This document shows, in pieces, positions 48,854 through 57,119 of a DNA stretch of 64,000 nt. Origin of the DNA: Glutamicibacter sp. JC586 (GTDB lineage: Bacteria; Actinomycetota; Actinomycetes; Actinomycetales; Micrococcaceae). How positions within the stretch are numbered: position 1 is the stretch's first letter; each line of letters begins with the position of its first letter. The notes below the pieces were generated by a model. The model worked only from the letters and a program-made list of their open reading frames with translations, was not told the DNA's origin and made no database searches. The position numbers were made by a program, and so were the translations under genes. The stretch covers positions 186,001-250,000 of the forward strand of contig NZ_VHIN01000002.1 of NCBI RefSeq assembly GCF_009805585.1. Direction: 5' to 3'.

Positions 48854-49507
48854 ATGAATGAACTATTGCTAGATGATGTGACCATTCGCTGGACCTCTGT
48901 TTCAGACATGGCTAACAATGTTTACCTCGTGACCAATCGTCGCTCGGGCGAACAACTTTTGATTGATGCCGCCGACGACGCTCCCGCAATTGCAGAGCTC
49001 ATTCAGGCTGCACAGGGTGATGCGCAAAACGCTCAGATCGTGGCAGTGGCAACCACCCATCAGCACTGGGACCATGTTCGTGCGCTGGCCGACGTGATCG
49101 AAAAGCACCCGGTTACAACCTACGCCGGGGCTGAAGACATGGCTGGCATTGCCGAAGAATCCGGGGTTCAGATCACGAATGGACTGAATCACGGTGACCA
49201 GCTCAAACTTGGGGACGTGGTAATTGAAGCCATTCACCTACGCGGACATACGCCTGGCTCCCTCGGTTACGCGCTGGTCGATTCCTCCGGCCAGCCTGTC
49301 CTTTTTAGTGGTGACAGCCTGTTCCCTGGCGGAGTGGGCAACACCTGGAAAGACCCGCAGCGATTCTTATCGCTCATTACCGACGTTTCCGAAAGAGTCT
49401 TCGATCGTTTCCCCGACGCAACCAAGGTACTGCCGGGTCACGGAGATACTACAACGCTAGGCACCGAGCGCCCACACTTAGATGAGTGGCGCGAGCGCGG
49501 CTGGTAA
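48854..49507 (+). CDS. MBL-fold metallo-hydrolase
   Basis: The 217-residue protein has the metallo-beta-lactamase fold metal motif THQHWDH, then HTPGSLGY, FSGDSLFPGG and a late VLPGHGDTT. It belongs to the glyoxalase II-like group, but the thioester substrate is not proven. The ATG at 48854 is preferred over the GTG at 48845 because a -10 element places the transcript start near it. It diverges from the GntR gene and ends in a clear terminator. Confidence 0.88.
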   Translation: MNELLLDDVTIRWTSVSDMANNVYLVTNRRSGEQLLIDAADDAPAIAELIQAAQGDAQNAQIVAVATTHQHWDHVRALADVIEKHPVTTYAGAEDMAGIAEESGVQITNGLNHGDQLKLGDVVIEAIHLRGHTPGSLGYALVDSSGQPVLFSGDSLFPGGVGNTWKDPQRFLSLITDVSERVFDRFPDATKVLPGHGDTTTLGTERPHLDEWRERGW

Positions 49508-49516
49508 ACAACTTGG

Positions 49517-49550
49517 TGAGGTGCCCGGAGACAGTTCTCCGGGCACCTCA
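49517..49550. terminator. Terminator between converging MBL hydrolase and tam genes
   Basis: A perfect 14-bp stem (49517-49530 and 49537-49550) with a 6-base loop lies ten bases after the MBL gene. Confidence 0.85.
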
Positions 49551-49590
49551 TTGCTTGTATTCTCGTGCACGCGTGCAGTCCCGTAGTGAA

Positions 49591-50385
49591 TTACCGGGCC
49601 AATTTGTGACCAACCATGAACAGACGACGGAACGGGAAGTTCGTCAGTCTCGTCCCATCAGGCGCTTGGAAAGAAGGATAGGACGCAGAAACCGCAGCAC
49701 GATAATCGTTTTCGAATTCCACATACTCCGACGAATTCAAGGTCGCCTTTACGGGCAGCAATGCAGTGCCGCGTACCCAGTCAACGATGGGGTCATCGCC
49801 CATGAGTAGCTGATGGAAAGTACTCTCCCAAACATTAGCCTGGAACCCTGCGCTCAACAGCAAACGTTGATATTCATCTGGTTCTCCCACAACAGTGCCG
49901 CCGCGAAGGATTCCCCCGAGTTTGTGAACCCATTTGGGACTCTCGGCGACCTCCCTCATTAACGCATGTGATGGGGAGGCGAAGTTGCCCGGCATCTGAA
50001 TGGCTACGTAGGATCCTACCTTCATGTTCTCCAGCCATGAGGTCAGTAGCTCACGATGCTCCGGAAGCCACTGCAACATCGCGTTGGAAAACAACAAATC
50101 GGTCTCTTCTTCTGGTTGCCAGACTCTCGCGTCGGCCAGCGCAAACTCCAAGTTCTCTTCATGTTCGGCAGATTGAGCTTTGGCGATCATTTCTGCCGAC
50201 GAGTCAAGCCCCGTCACCTGAGCGTCGGGCCACCGTTGCGCCAATAACCGAGTCATATTTCCCGGGCCGCAGCCCAGATCGACAATCTTCTTAGGGTTAA
50301 TCTCGGATAATTGTCCGAGCAGATCCTTATATGGCCGTCCGCGATAGTCGGAGAATTCTGTGTACTTTGCTGGATCCCATTTCAT
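49591..50385 (-). CDS. tam: Trans-aconitate 2-methyltransferase
   Basis: Tam methylates trans-aconitate, a harmful by-product of aconitase, using S-adenosylmethionine. The SAM-binding segment is KKIVDLGCGPGNMTRLLAQR, followed by VTGLDSSAEMIAKA and LLFSNAMLQWLPEH, which is typical of Tam. The 264-residue size matches. A TAGGCT element six bases upstream of the ATG suggests a leaderless transcript. Confidence 0.9.
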   Translation of the reverse strand: MKWDPAKYTEFSDYRGRPYKDLLGQLSEINPKKIVDLGCGPGNMTRLLAQRWPDAQVTGLDSSAEMIAKAQSAEHEENLEFALADARVWQPEEETDLLFSNAMLQWLPEHRELLTSWLENMKVGSYVAIQMPGNFASPSHALMREVAESPKWVHKLGGILRGGTVVGEPDEYQRLLLSAGFQANVWESTFHQLLMGDDPIVDWVRGTALLPVKATLNSSEYVEFENDYRAAVSASYPSFQAPDGTRLTNFPFRRLFMVGHKLAR

Positions 50386-50391
50386 GCCCTA

Positions 50392-50397
50392 AGCCTA
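50392..50397 (-). promoter_or_regulatory. -10 element of leaderless tam transcript
   Basis: TAGGCT on the minus strand lies six bases from the tam ATG; there is no ribosome-binding site. Confidence 0.45.
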
Positions 50398-50462
50398 AAC
50401 CTTTAGCTCTGCGCCTCAATAGGCACTCAGCCACCGGTCTCACCCGATAGGCTAGTAGCATC

Positions 50463-52994
50463 ATGTTGCTCACCGATTACTTGCCAGCAGACAGCAAAAG
50501 CGTTTCCGACGACGAAATCTATGAGGCTTTCGGCCAATGGGTTACCTCCCGCGGCATCAACCTCTACCCCGCCCAAGATGAAGCCTCAATGGCGCTGGCC
50601 GGCGGCAATAATGTCATCCTTGCCACCCCAACAGGCTCCGGCAAGTCAATGGTCGCCATCGCCGCTCACTTCTACGCGATGTCCCGCGATCAAATCAGCT
50701 TCTACACCGCCCCAATCAAGGCGCTCGTCTCGGAAAAGTTCTTTGATCTATGCAAGATTTTTGGGGCCGAGAACGTTGGCATGGTGACCGGTGACTCCTC
50801 GGTAAATGCCGATGCCCCGATCATCTGCTGTACCGCAGAAATCCTGGCAAATATTGCGTTGCGCGAAGGATCCAAGGCCGACGTGGGCTGCGTGATTATG
50901 GATGAGTTCCACTTCTATGCTGATCCGCAGCGAGGCTGGGCGTGGCAGGTTCCGCTCATTGAACTGCCTCAGGCACAGTTCCTCCTCATGAGTGCTACCT
51001 TGGGCGATGTGACCCGCTTTGAGAAGGAACTCGAAGAGCGCACCGGCACACCAACAGTAACCGTCGCTCATACCGAGCGTCCGATCCCTCTGCACTTCTA
51101 CTACTCTATGGAGCCGGTGCAAGAGGCCGTAGAGGAACTGATCAAGACCAAGCAGGTCCCGATCTATATAGTTCACTTCTCCCAGCTCGACGCGATCGAT
51201 CGAGCAACCGGGTTGATGAGCATCAACGTGGCAACTCGTGAGGAAAAAGAAAAAATTTCCGAAATGATTGGCGGCTTCCGTTTTGCCGCTGGTTTTGGCA
51301 AAACGCTAAACCGTTTGGTTCGGCATGGCATCGGCATCCACCACGCCGGAATGCTTCCGAAGTACCGCCGACTCGTTGAGCAATTGGCCCAAGCAGGTCT
51401 GCTCAAGGTGATCTGCGGTACCGACACCCTGGGCGTGGGAATCAATGTCCCCATCCGCACAGTAGTACTCACGGCCTTGTCGAAGTTCGATGGTACGCGC
51501 ACTCGCATCGTTAATGCTCGTGAATTCCACCAGATTGCTGGGCGTGCGGGGCGGGCCGGTTTTGATACTGCTGGCACCGTCTTGGTTCAGGCCCCTGAAC
51601 ACGCGATCGAAAATCACAAGGCCATGGAAAAGGCACTGAAGAAGCACGGCGAAGGCTCCTCGAAGCTCAAGCAGATTCCGAAGAAAAAGCCACCACAGAA
51701 CTTCGTCACCTGGGGCGAGAAAACTTTCGAAAAGATCGTCGCCGCTGCCCCAGAAACGCTCAAGTCCTCTTTCCAAGTCTCGCACTCCATGCTGCTGAAC
51801 CTGCTAGAACGCGAAGATAACGCCTTCGAAGCAGCCGTCCGGTTGCTCAGCGAGAATCACGAGACTCCGGCAACTCAGCGCAAGTTGAAGCTACGCGCCT
51901 TGGGGATCTTGCGCGAGTTGATCGCCACCGAGGTCGTCGTCCGTCGAGACGAGCCTGATGAATACGGGAACTACTACGAGCTGACCGTGCATTTGCAGCA
52001 AAACTTTGCACTCAACCAGCCGTTGTCGCCCTTCGCACTCGCGGCCCTGGATCTCTTGGATCCAGATTCAGCCAGCTACGCACTGGATGTGGTATCGGTC
52101 ATCGAAGCTACGTTAGAAAAGCCACGCCAGGTGCTCTCCGGTCAGGAGAAGAAGGCCCGCGGTGAAGCTATTGCCGCGATGAAGGCTGATGGCATGGACT
52201 ACAACGACCGGATGAATGCTCTGGATGAGATCACCTATCCAATGCCACTGGCCGAAAAGTTGGAATCGGCCTTTGAGCAGTACCGTACAGGTGCGCCATG
52301 GCTCGCCGATTTTGAGGTGCAGCCAAAGTCGATCGTGCGCGACATGTACGAACGAGCCATGGGCTTCTCCGATTTTGTTCAGTACTACCAGCTGGCACGT
52401 TCTGAAGGGGTGCTCTTGCGCTACCTGACCGACGCGTACAAAGCGCTGCGCCAAACGGTTCCGCAAGATGCACTTCGCGAAGATCTCGAAGATTTGATCG
52501 AGTGGCTCGGCGAAATGATCCGACAGATTGACTCCTCGCTGCTGGACGAGTGGGAAGAGCTCTCTCGCGGTGAACTGCACGAGGAAACCGAAACTGCGCC
52601 ACCTCCGACTCCGGAAAAGCTGACCAGCAATAAGCGGGCCTTCCGTGTGATGGTGCGCAATGAAATGTTCCGCAGGGTCAAGCTTTTTGCCGATGAACAA
52701 GACCATGCCCTCGGTGAACTCGATGCTCACAGTGGCTTCGACGCCGATGCTTGGGCCGATGCCTTGGACGGTTACTTTGATGAGCACGATGACATCGACG
52801 ACGGTCCGGCCGGTCGTAGCAATGCTCTATTCATCGTCAACGAACTACCCAACCGTGTGTGGGAAGTTCGCCAGATTTTCGCCGACCCAGCAGAGCACCA
52901 CGACTGGGGAATCAGCGCTACGATCTCATTGGACGACTCAGATGAGGTCGGCTCCCCCGTGGTGACGGTAACGTCCGTGGGCCGATTGGACTAG
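50463..52994 (+). CDS. DEAD/DEAH-box helicase with DUF3516 domain
   Basis: This 843-residue helicase has Walker A LATPTGSGKSMVA near residue 58, a DEFHFY Walker B motif, LLMSATLGDVT and a late HQIAGRAGRAGFDTAG motif VI, so it is a Ski2-like superfamily 2 helicase. The C-terminal 350 residues form the DUF3516 domain found in Actinobacteria. The nucleic-acid target is not known; an RNA role is likely by relation to Ski2. The next gene, a Nudix hydrolase, starts six bases later, so the two may be co-transcribed. A TAGGCT lies ten bases upstream of the ATG. Confidence 0.9.
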   Translation: MLLTDYLPADSKSVSDDEIYEAFGQWVTSRGINLYPAQDEASMALAGGNNVILATPTGSGKSMVAIAAHFYAMSRDQISFYTAPIKALVSEKFFDLCKIFGAENVGMVTGDSSVNADAPIICCTAEILANIALREGSKADVGCVIMDEFHFYADPQRGWAWQVPLIELPQAQFLLMSATLGDVTRFEKELEERTGTPTVTVAHTERPIPLHFYYSMEPVQEAVEELIKTKQVPIYIVHFSQLDAIDRATGLMSINVATREEKEKISEMIGGFRFAAGFGKTLNRLVRHGIGIHHAGMLPKYRRLVEQLAQAGLLKVICGTDTLGVGINVPIRTVVLTALSKFDGTRTRIVNAREFHQIAGRAGRAGFDTAGTVLVQAPEHAIENHKAMEKALKKHGEGSSKLKQIPKKKPPQNFVTWGEKTFEKIVAAAPETLKSSFQVSHSMLLNLLEREDNAFEAAVRLLSENHETPATQRKLKLRALGILRELIATEVVVRRDEPDEYGNYYELTVHLQQNFALNQPLSPFALAALDLLDPDSASYALDVVSVIEATLEKPRQVLSGQEKKARGEAIAAMKADGMDYNDRMNALDEITYPMPLAEKLESAFEQYRTGAPWLADFEVQPKSIVRDMYERAMGFSDFVQYYQLARSEGVLLRYLTDAYKALRQTVPQDALREDLEDLIEWLGEMIRQIDSSLLDEWEELSRGELHEETETAPPPTPEKLTSNKRAFRVMVRNEMFRRVKLFADEQDHALGELDAHSGFDADAWADALDGYFDEHDDIDDGPAGRSNALFIVNELPNRVWEVRQIFADPAEHHDWGISATISLDDSDEVGSPVVTVTSVGRLD

Positions 52995-53000
52995 CTTTAG

Positions 53001-53411
53001 TTGACGGCGATTGTTTATGCGCTACTAATTCGTGAATGCCAGGTCTTGCTGCAACTGCGGCAAGGCACTGGTTTCATGGACGGCATGTGGAGCGCGGCTG
53101 CTGCCGGACACATCGAACCCGGGGAATCGCCCACAGCGGCAGTGATTCGTGAAGCCCGGGAAGAACTCGGACTCTGCCTTGAGGAGGCAGATTTGCACCC
53201 ACTTGCCGTTGTGCAACGGCGAGATGACCGGACCGATTCAGCAAAGTTCGTCGAAGACCATTTCTTCTTCACGCGGAAGTGGTCAGGAAATCCAGCGATT
53301 GCCGAACCGGATCGGGCAGCAGATCTCCGCTGGTTTTCCCTCAAGGATCTTCCGCCCAACGTTGTTCTTCATGAACTATCTGCCTTGCATCGGCTAGCAC
53401 AAAAACAGTAG
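53001..53411 (+). CDS. Nudix hydrolase
   Basis: The protein has a complete Nudix box, GHIEPGESPTAAVIREAREE followed by LGL (GX5EX7REUXEEXGU). The 136 residues form one Nudix domain; substrate is likely a nucleoside diphosphate derivative but cannot be specified. It starts with TTG six bases after the helicase stop and is probably in the same transcript. Confidence 0.88.
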   Translation: MTAIVYALLIRECQVLLQLRQGTGFMDGMWSAAAAGHIEPGESPTAAVIREAREELGLCLEEADLHPLAVVQRRDDRTDSAKFVEDHFFFTRKWSGNPAIAEPDRAADLRWFSLKDLPPNVVLHELSALHRLAQKQ

Positions 53412-53431
53412 CCAAGGACGAGCCGTTGTCG

Positions 53432-53437
53432 TAGGGT
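53432..53437 (+). promoter_or_regulatory. -10 element of leaderless small membrane protein gene
   Basis: TAGGGT is followed by six bases and the ATG at 53444. Confidence 0.45.
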
Positions 53438-53443
53438 ATGGCC

Positions 53444-53638
53444 ATGAACGGATTCCAGCTTCGCCTCTTGGGGGCGTGCGTCGTGCTGTTTGTGATGATC
53501 GGCTTGCTCAGCGGCTGGTCAGCGCTGTTTGCCACCGAAGCGCTCGTATTTACGCTCTTCCAGTTCGGGGTTTTGGCGCTCGGTTTGGCATTGATCTATC
53601 TCGGGGAAAACCTACGGATCCCCAAGGCCAATAACTGA
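53444..53638 (+). CDS. Small two-helix membrane protein
   Basis: The 64-residue protein is mostly hydrophobic: LLGACVVLFVMIGLLSG, then FTLFQFGVLALGLALIYLG, with a short basic end. The family is not recognised. ATG 53444 is preferred over the in-frame ATG 53438 because it fits the leaderless promoter. It faces the truncated phosphotransferase gene. Confidence 0.6.
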   Translation: MNGFQLRLLGACVVLFVMIGLLSGWSALFATEALVFTLFQFGVLALGLALIYLGENLRIPKANN

Positions 53639-53655
53639 TAAGTAGCAAACGTTCG

Positions 53656-53841
53656 TTAAGGGGCCTTGGCAAAGACCACTCTGCCGTCGCGCAGTTCAAG
53701 GAGATCTGCACTTCCCGGCGAAGAACCGCCAAAATGGCTGGTAGCTTGGACCACCGCTGCGCCTAGCGCCCGCTCGATCAGTGAACGTAACTCACTAGGA
53801 ATCTCAGCCCATGGCAACCGTCGGGTGAATTCGATGTGCAT
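53656..53841 (-). pseudogene. N-terminal remnant of an aminoglycoside phosphotransferase-like gene
   Basis: The 61-residue frame reads MHIEFTRRLPWAEIP, then IERALGAAVVQATSHFGGSS and a GSADLLELRDGRVVFAKA end. It resembles the start of APH-family phosphotransferases, where FVKA is the ATP-binding lysine motif. It stops right after that motif, and 17 bases later the converging small membrane gene begins, so the kinase body is gone. It could also be a small unrelated protein. Confidence 0.5.
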
Positions 53842-53879
53842 AAAACGGATGATGCCAGATCAAAAAAACAGTCAACAAC

Positions 53880-54632
53880 CTAGGCAACGATCAGTGCGAT
53901 ACCTACGTAGGTAGTCAGCAAGGTTGCTAAAAGCCATTCGGCCGTCGAGCCTGTCTCTGCAAGGACCGGAATTGCTAATCGTCCATTGGCCTTCCAACAA
54001 CCGCCGATCAACGGCAATCTGCGGAACCAGCGCGGGGAGCCAATTTTAATCGGCCAAATCAAGTTGCAGCCGCCCACGGTCAGCATGTCACCGACCACGT
54101 GGACTATCACTCCGACGGCCACCGCCAACAGGAACCAAGCGTTTTCTTCCGGCGCGTTCACCCCGACAAAGGCGCCGGTAGCCAAAGCTATGATCCAGCA
54201 AAGCATCGGCGGCATGAACTTCACCGACTTCACTGCGAAGGAAATGAGCAGAATCGCGAACAGCGCCGCGCCTGGGTAAATAGTTCCCAGGGCCGCGGTG
54301 GCAACATCCCACCCGTTGGCCAACCACGCGAGAAGAATGAAGAAGGCGATCCCGATGATGGAGTGTGTACCGTTTCGGTGTCCGCCGGATACTTCACCAA
54401 CCACTCTGGCAAAAATCGACGAAAATGGTGGCAGTGATCGAGCGATCGTTGCACCGTGGTGGTCAGCGTCCGGCAACAGTGCGGCACCCGCGCATACGAT
54501 GGCGCCGGCTAGGGTTTCCCAACGGTCCATATGGAAGGTGCCAAGCCCCAGGTTCACCGTTCCCACGGTGACTGGAGTTGTAATTGCCAACCATGCGGCT
54601 GCGCCGCTCACCGCGTGGTGTCCACCCATCAT
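53880..54632 (-). CDS. YdjM/DUF457-family membrane-bound metal-dependent hydrolase-like protein
   Basis: The 250-residue membrane protein begins MMGGHHAVSGAAAWLAITTP and has LLPDADHHGATI, VSGGHRNGTHSIIGI and VIVHVVGDMLTVGG. The spaced His and Asp residues match the DUF457 family, annotated as LexA-controlled metal-dependent hydrolases in enterobacteria. Its substrate is not known. ATG 54632 has AAGG upstream; GTG 54656 is an alternative. Confidence 0.8.
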   Translation of the reverse strand: MMGGHHAVSGAAAWLAITTPVTVGTVNLGLGTFHMDRWETLAGAIVCAGAALLPDADHHGATIARSLPPFSSIFARVVGEVSGGHRNGTHSIIGIAFFILLAWLANGWDVATAALGTIYPGAALFAILLISFAVKSVKFMPPMLCWIIALATGAFVGVNAPEENAWFLLAVAVGVIVHVVGDMLTVGGCNLIWPIKIGSPRWFRRLPLIGGCWKANGRLAIPVLAETGSTAEWLLATLLTTYVGIALIVA

Positions 54633-54681
54633 GCATTCAACCTTAGGACTGGTCACCGACGTTTTAGCGACATGACAGCGG

Positions 54682-54687
54682 TAAGCT
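54682..54687 (+). promoter_or_regulatory. -10 element of leaderless GNAT gene
   Basis: TAAGCT is followed by seven bases and the ATG at 54695. Confidence 0.5.
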
Positions 54688-54694
54688 AGAACAC

Positions 54695-55180
54695 ATGAGT
54701 ATTGTGCGCGAAGCGGTCGTCGAGGACTGCTCTGAGATTTTGGAACTAATTCAGGAACTGGCGGTGTACGAAAAGGAGCCGGATGCGGTACGCAATACCG
54801 TGGCCCAGCTAGAAACGCACCTCTTCGGTCCTAGCCCACGGGCTTTCGCTCACGTCGCTGAAGATCAGCAGGGCCAGATCGTTGGCATCGCCATCTGGTA
54901 TCTCACCTACTCCACGTGGGAGGGGCGACATGGTATCCATCTGGAAGACCTTTACGTACGTTCCAGCCAGCGAGGCTTAGGCACCGGAACGGCTCTACTT
55001 CGTCAGCTGGCACAGATTTGTGTCGAGCGCGGCTACAAACGTTTGGAATGGGACGTGCTGGATTGGAACGAACCCGCCATCAAATTTTATGACTCAATCG
55101 GCGCGGGATCTCAGGATGGCTGGACTACCCGCCGACTAGATGGCTCCGCTTTGGAAGCACTTGGATCGCAAGGAGAATAG
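54695..55180 (+). CDS. GNAT-family N-acetyltransferase
   Basis: The 161-residue protein shows the GNAT acetyl-CoA motif SSQRGLGTGTALLRQLAQIC and the downstream WDVLDWNEPAIKFYDSIGA. The DLYVRSSQRG stretch and length resemble the diamine (spermidine/spermine-type) acetyltransferase group, but substrate is inferred. It ends two bases before the S33 peptidase gene and is probably co-transcribed with it. Confidence 0.88.
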   Translation: MSIVREAVVEDCSEILELIQELAVYEKEPDAVRNTVAQLETHLFGPSPRAFAHVAEDQQGQIVGIAIWYLTYSTWEGRHGIHLEDLYVRSSQRGLGTGTALLRQLAQICVERGYKRLEWDVLDWNEPAIKFYDSIGAGSQDGWTTRRLDGSALEALGSQGE

Positions 55181-55182
55181 CC

Positions 55183-56466
55183 ATGGCACAGTACCGGGGC
55201 ATGAACGTCACCGATCATCGCATCGACGTTCCGCTAGACCACTCACGTCCTGAAGGCGAACAAATTACGGTTTTCGCCCGTGAGGTGAGTACCGATTCGA
55301 CCAAACCCTACTTGCTCTTCTTACAGGGTGGACCTGGCGGAAAGTCTCCTCGACCTGGTTCGCTTTCTGGCTGGTTGGCCGAGGCGACCAAGCATTTCCG
55401 CGTGCTATTACTCGATCAGCGCGGCACCGGCCTATCCACGCCAGCCAACCGACAGACCCTGCCACTGCGCGGAGATTCCGCTGCTCAAGCACGCTATCTA
55501 GAACATTTCCGTGCCGATTCCATCGTGAGAGATGCCGAGGCGCTTCGTATGCATCTCGGCGTGGAGAGGTGGAGTACCTTTGGTCAGAGCTACGGCGGAT
55601 TCTGCACCCTGACTTATCTATCAATGTTTCCGCAGTCGCTCACCCGCAGCGTGGTCACCGGCGGTCTAGCATCGCTAGATCAGGACGCAAAAACGGTGTA
55701 TCGGGCAACCTATGCACGAATGGCTGAGCGCAACCGTGAGTTCTTCTCTTGGTACCCCCAGGACCTGAACGCTCTGCATGATATCTATCAGCACGTGAGG
55801 GAGAACCACGACGAGCATCTGCCCAATGGCCAACAAGTCACGGTACCGCTAGTACAAATGTTGGGCATGTACCTTGGCGGTAATACCCGAGTGCACCTGT
55901 TGCACCACATCTTTGAAGAGGCCTTCTGCCAGACTCCAGGCGGTCGTCGCCTCTCAGATACGTTCTTGGACGCGTTGCAGGCACAGGCCTCGTTCGCATC
56001 GAACCCACTGTATGCGCTGATGCATGAGACGATTTATGCTCAGGGTCAGCCAACGAACTTCGCTGCCGAACAAGTGCTTGCCGAGTTCCCGGAGTTCACC
56101 TCGCAGGCTGACACACCGTTACTCACCGGCGAAATGATCTTCCGTTGGCATTTCGCCGAAGACCCCGCTTTGCGCCCTCTCGAAGACGTGGCACGCATCT
56201 TGGCCGAGCACGAACATTTCGCCCCACTGTACGACCTCGAGGTGCTGGCGAAAAACACAGTTCCCGTGGCTGCAGCGGTGTATCACGACGACGTTTACGT
56301 CGATCGGGAACTGTCCTTGCGCACCGCCTCGCAGGTGGCAGGTCTGCAGACCTGGGTCACCGATCAGTACCATCACGATGGAATCGGCGACGATGGACCA
56401 GCCATCTTCCGCCGCCTACTAGCCATGACCAACGGTGAGGATCCCGAAGTAGCCGCCAAAGACTAA
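55183..56466 (+). CDS. Alpha/beta-hydrolase, S33 proline iminopeptidase-like
   Basis: The 427-residue protein has LFLQGGPGGKSPRPG (oxyanion region), LLLDQRGTGLSTPA and STFGQSYGGFCTLTYLS, where the Ser in GQSYGG is the nucleophile. Such S33 enzymes release N-terminal proline or hydrolyse related amides. The large cap region and size fit the bacterial tricorn-interacting-factor-like group. AGGAG precedes the ATG. Confidence 0.9.
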   Translation: MAQYRGMNVTDHRIDVPLDHSRPEGEQITVFAREVSTDSTKPYLLFLQGGPGGKSPRPGSLSGWLAEATKHFRVLLLDQRGTGLSTPANRQTLPLRGDSAAQARYLEHFRADSIVRDAEALRMHLGVERWSTFGQSYGGFCTLTYLSMFPQSLTRSVVTGGLASLDQDAKTVYRATYARMAERNREFFSWYPQDLNALHDIYQHVRENHDEHLPNGQQVTVPLVQMLGMYLGGNTRVHLLHHIFEEAFCQTPGGRRLSDTFLDALQAQASFASNPLYALMHETIYAQGQPTNFAAEQVLAEFPEFTSQADTPLLTGEMIFRWHFAEDPALRPLEDVARILAEHEHFAPLYDLEVLAKNTVPVAAAVYHDDVYVDRELSLRTASQVAGLQTWVTDQYHHDGIGDDGPAIFRRLLAMTNGEDPEVAAKD

Positions 56467-56481
56467 CCTGACCAAAACAGC

Positions 56482-56528
56482 AAAGGCGTGTGCCTCCCAT
56501 CCTCATAGTGGGAAACACACGCCTTTTT
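56482..56528 (+). terminator. Terminator after the S33 peptidase gene
   Basis: AAAGGCGTGTG pairs with CACACGCCTTT across an inner CCCA/TGGG stem and is followed by a T run. Confidence 0.85.
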
Positions 56529-56568
56529 CTGTGCGGTACTGATACTGCCTAGTTACTACGACCAGTGG

Positions 56569-57021
56569 CTAGTCATCTAAGTCGTCCGCCATCTCAGCGT
56601 TGAGCCGTTGCATGAGTACTAAGGCCCTTGCTAAAACTGCTTGGTCTTCTTCACTGAACGCTTCGATGCCATCAAGCAAAAGGTTTGTGGCCCGTTCGCG
56701 ATAGCGACCTACAGCCTTCTGCCCGCGCTTAGTCAGATTCACTAGGGCTACACGGCGATCTTTTGGATCACCATGGCGCTTGACCATTCGATCTTTTTCA
56801 AGCCGGATCACCAGACCGGTCATCGTTGGTTGAGCGACCCGCTGTTCGGCGGCCAGCTCACCAACACGTTGCGACTTCACACGTTCCAACGAACCGAGCA
56901 CACGCCACGCTGTATCTGAACGACCCTCCCCGACGCTTTCACCCAGTAAACGTGTCATCTTCCCCGAAGCCTGCGCCAGCTCAGCCGCTATCGCGCCAAG
57001 ATCAATCGGTGCATCGCTCAT
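56569..57021 (-). CDS. MarR-family transcriptional regulator
   Basis: The 150-residue winged helix protein has VGELAAEQRVAQPTMTGLVI as recognition region and HGDPKDRRVALVNLTKRGQ as wing. Such regulators often sense phenolics or oxidants. ATG 57021 follows GGAGGGAG; the longer frame to 57057 includes that site. No clearly controlled neighbour; terC lies upstream on the same strand but has its own terminator. Confidence 0.9.
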   Translation of the reverse strand: MSDAPIDLGAIAAELAQASGKMTRLLGESVGEGRSDTAWRVLGSLERVKSQRVGELAAEQRVAQPTMTGLVIRLEKDRMVKRHGDPKDRRVALVNLTKRGQKAVGRYRERATNLLLDGIEAFSEEDQAVLARALVLMQRLNAEMADDLDD

Positions 57022-57070
57022 GAGATTTCTCCCTCCAAAGATGTTCGATGGTTTCAATGGGGCCAGAAAA

Positions 57071-57107
57071 GCCCGCCAGAGCGATCCCTAAGGATCGTCC
57101 GGCGGGC
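57071..57107 (-). terminator. Terminator of terC
   Basis: GCCCGCC and GGCGGGC enclose an inner GCGATCC/GGATCG stem; it starts 12 bases after the terC stop. Confidence 0.8.
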
Positions 57108-57119
57108 ATCCGGGAATTA

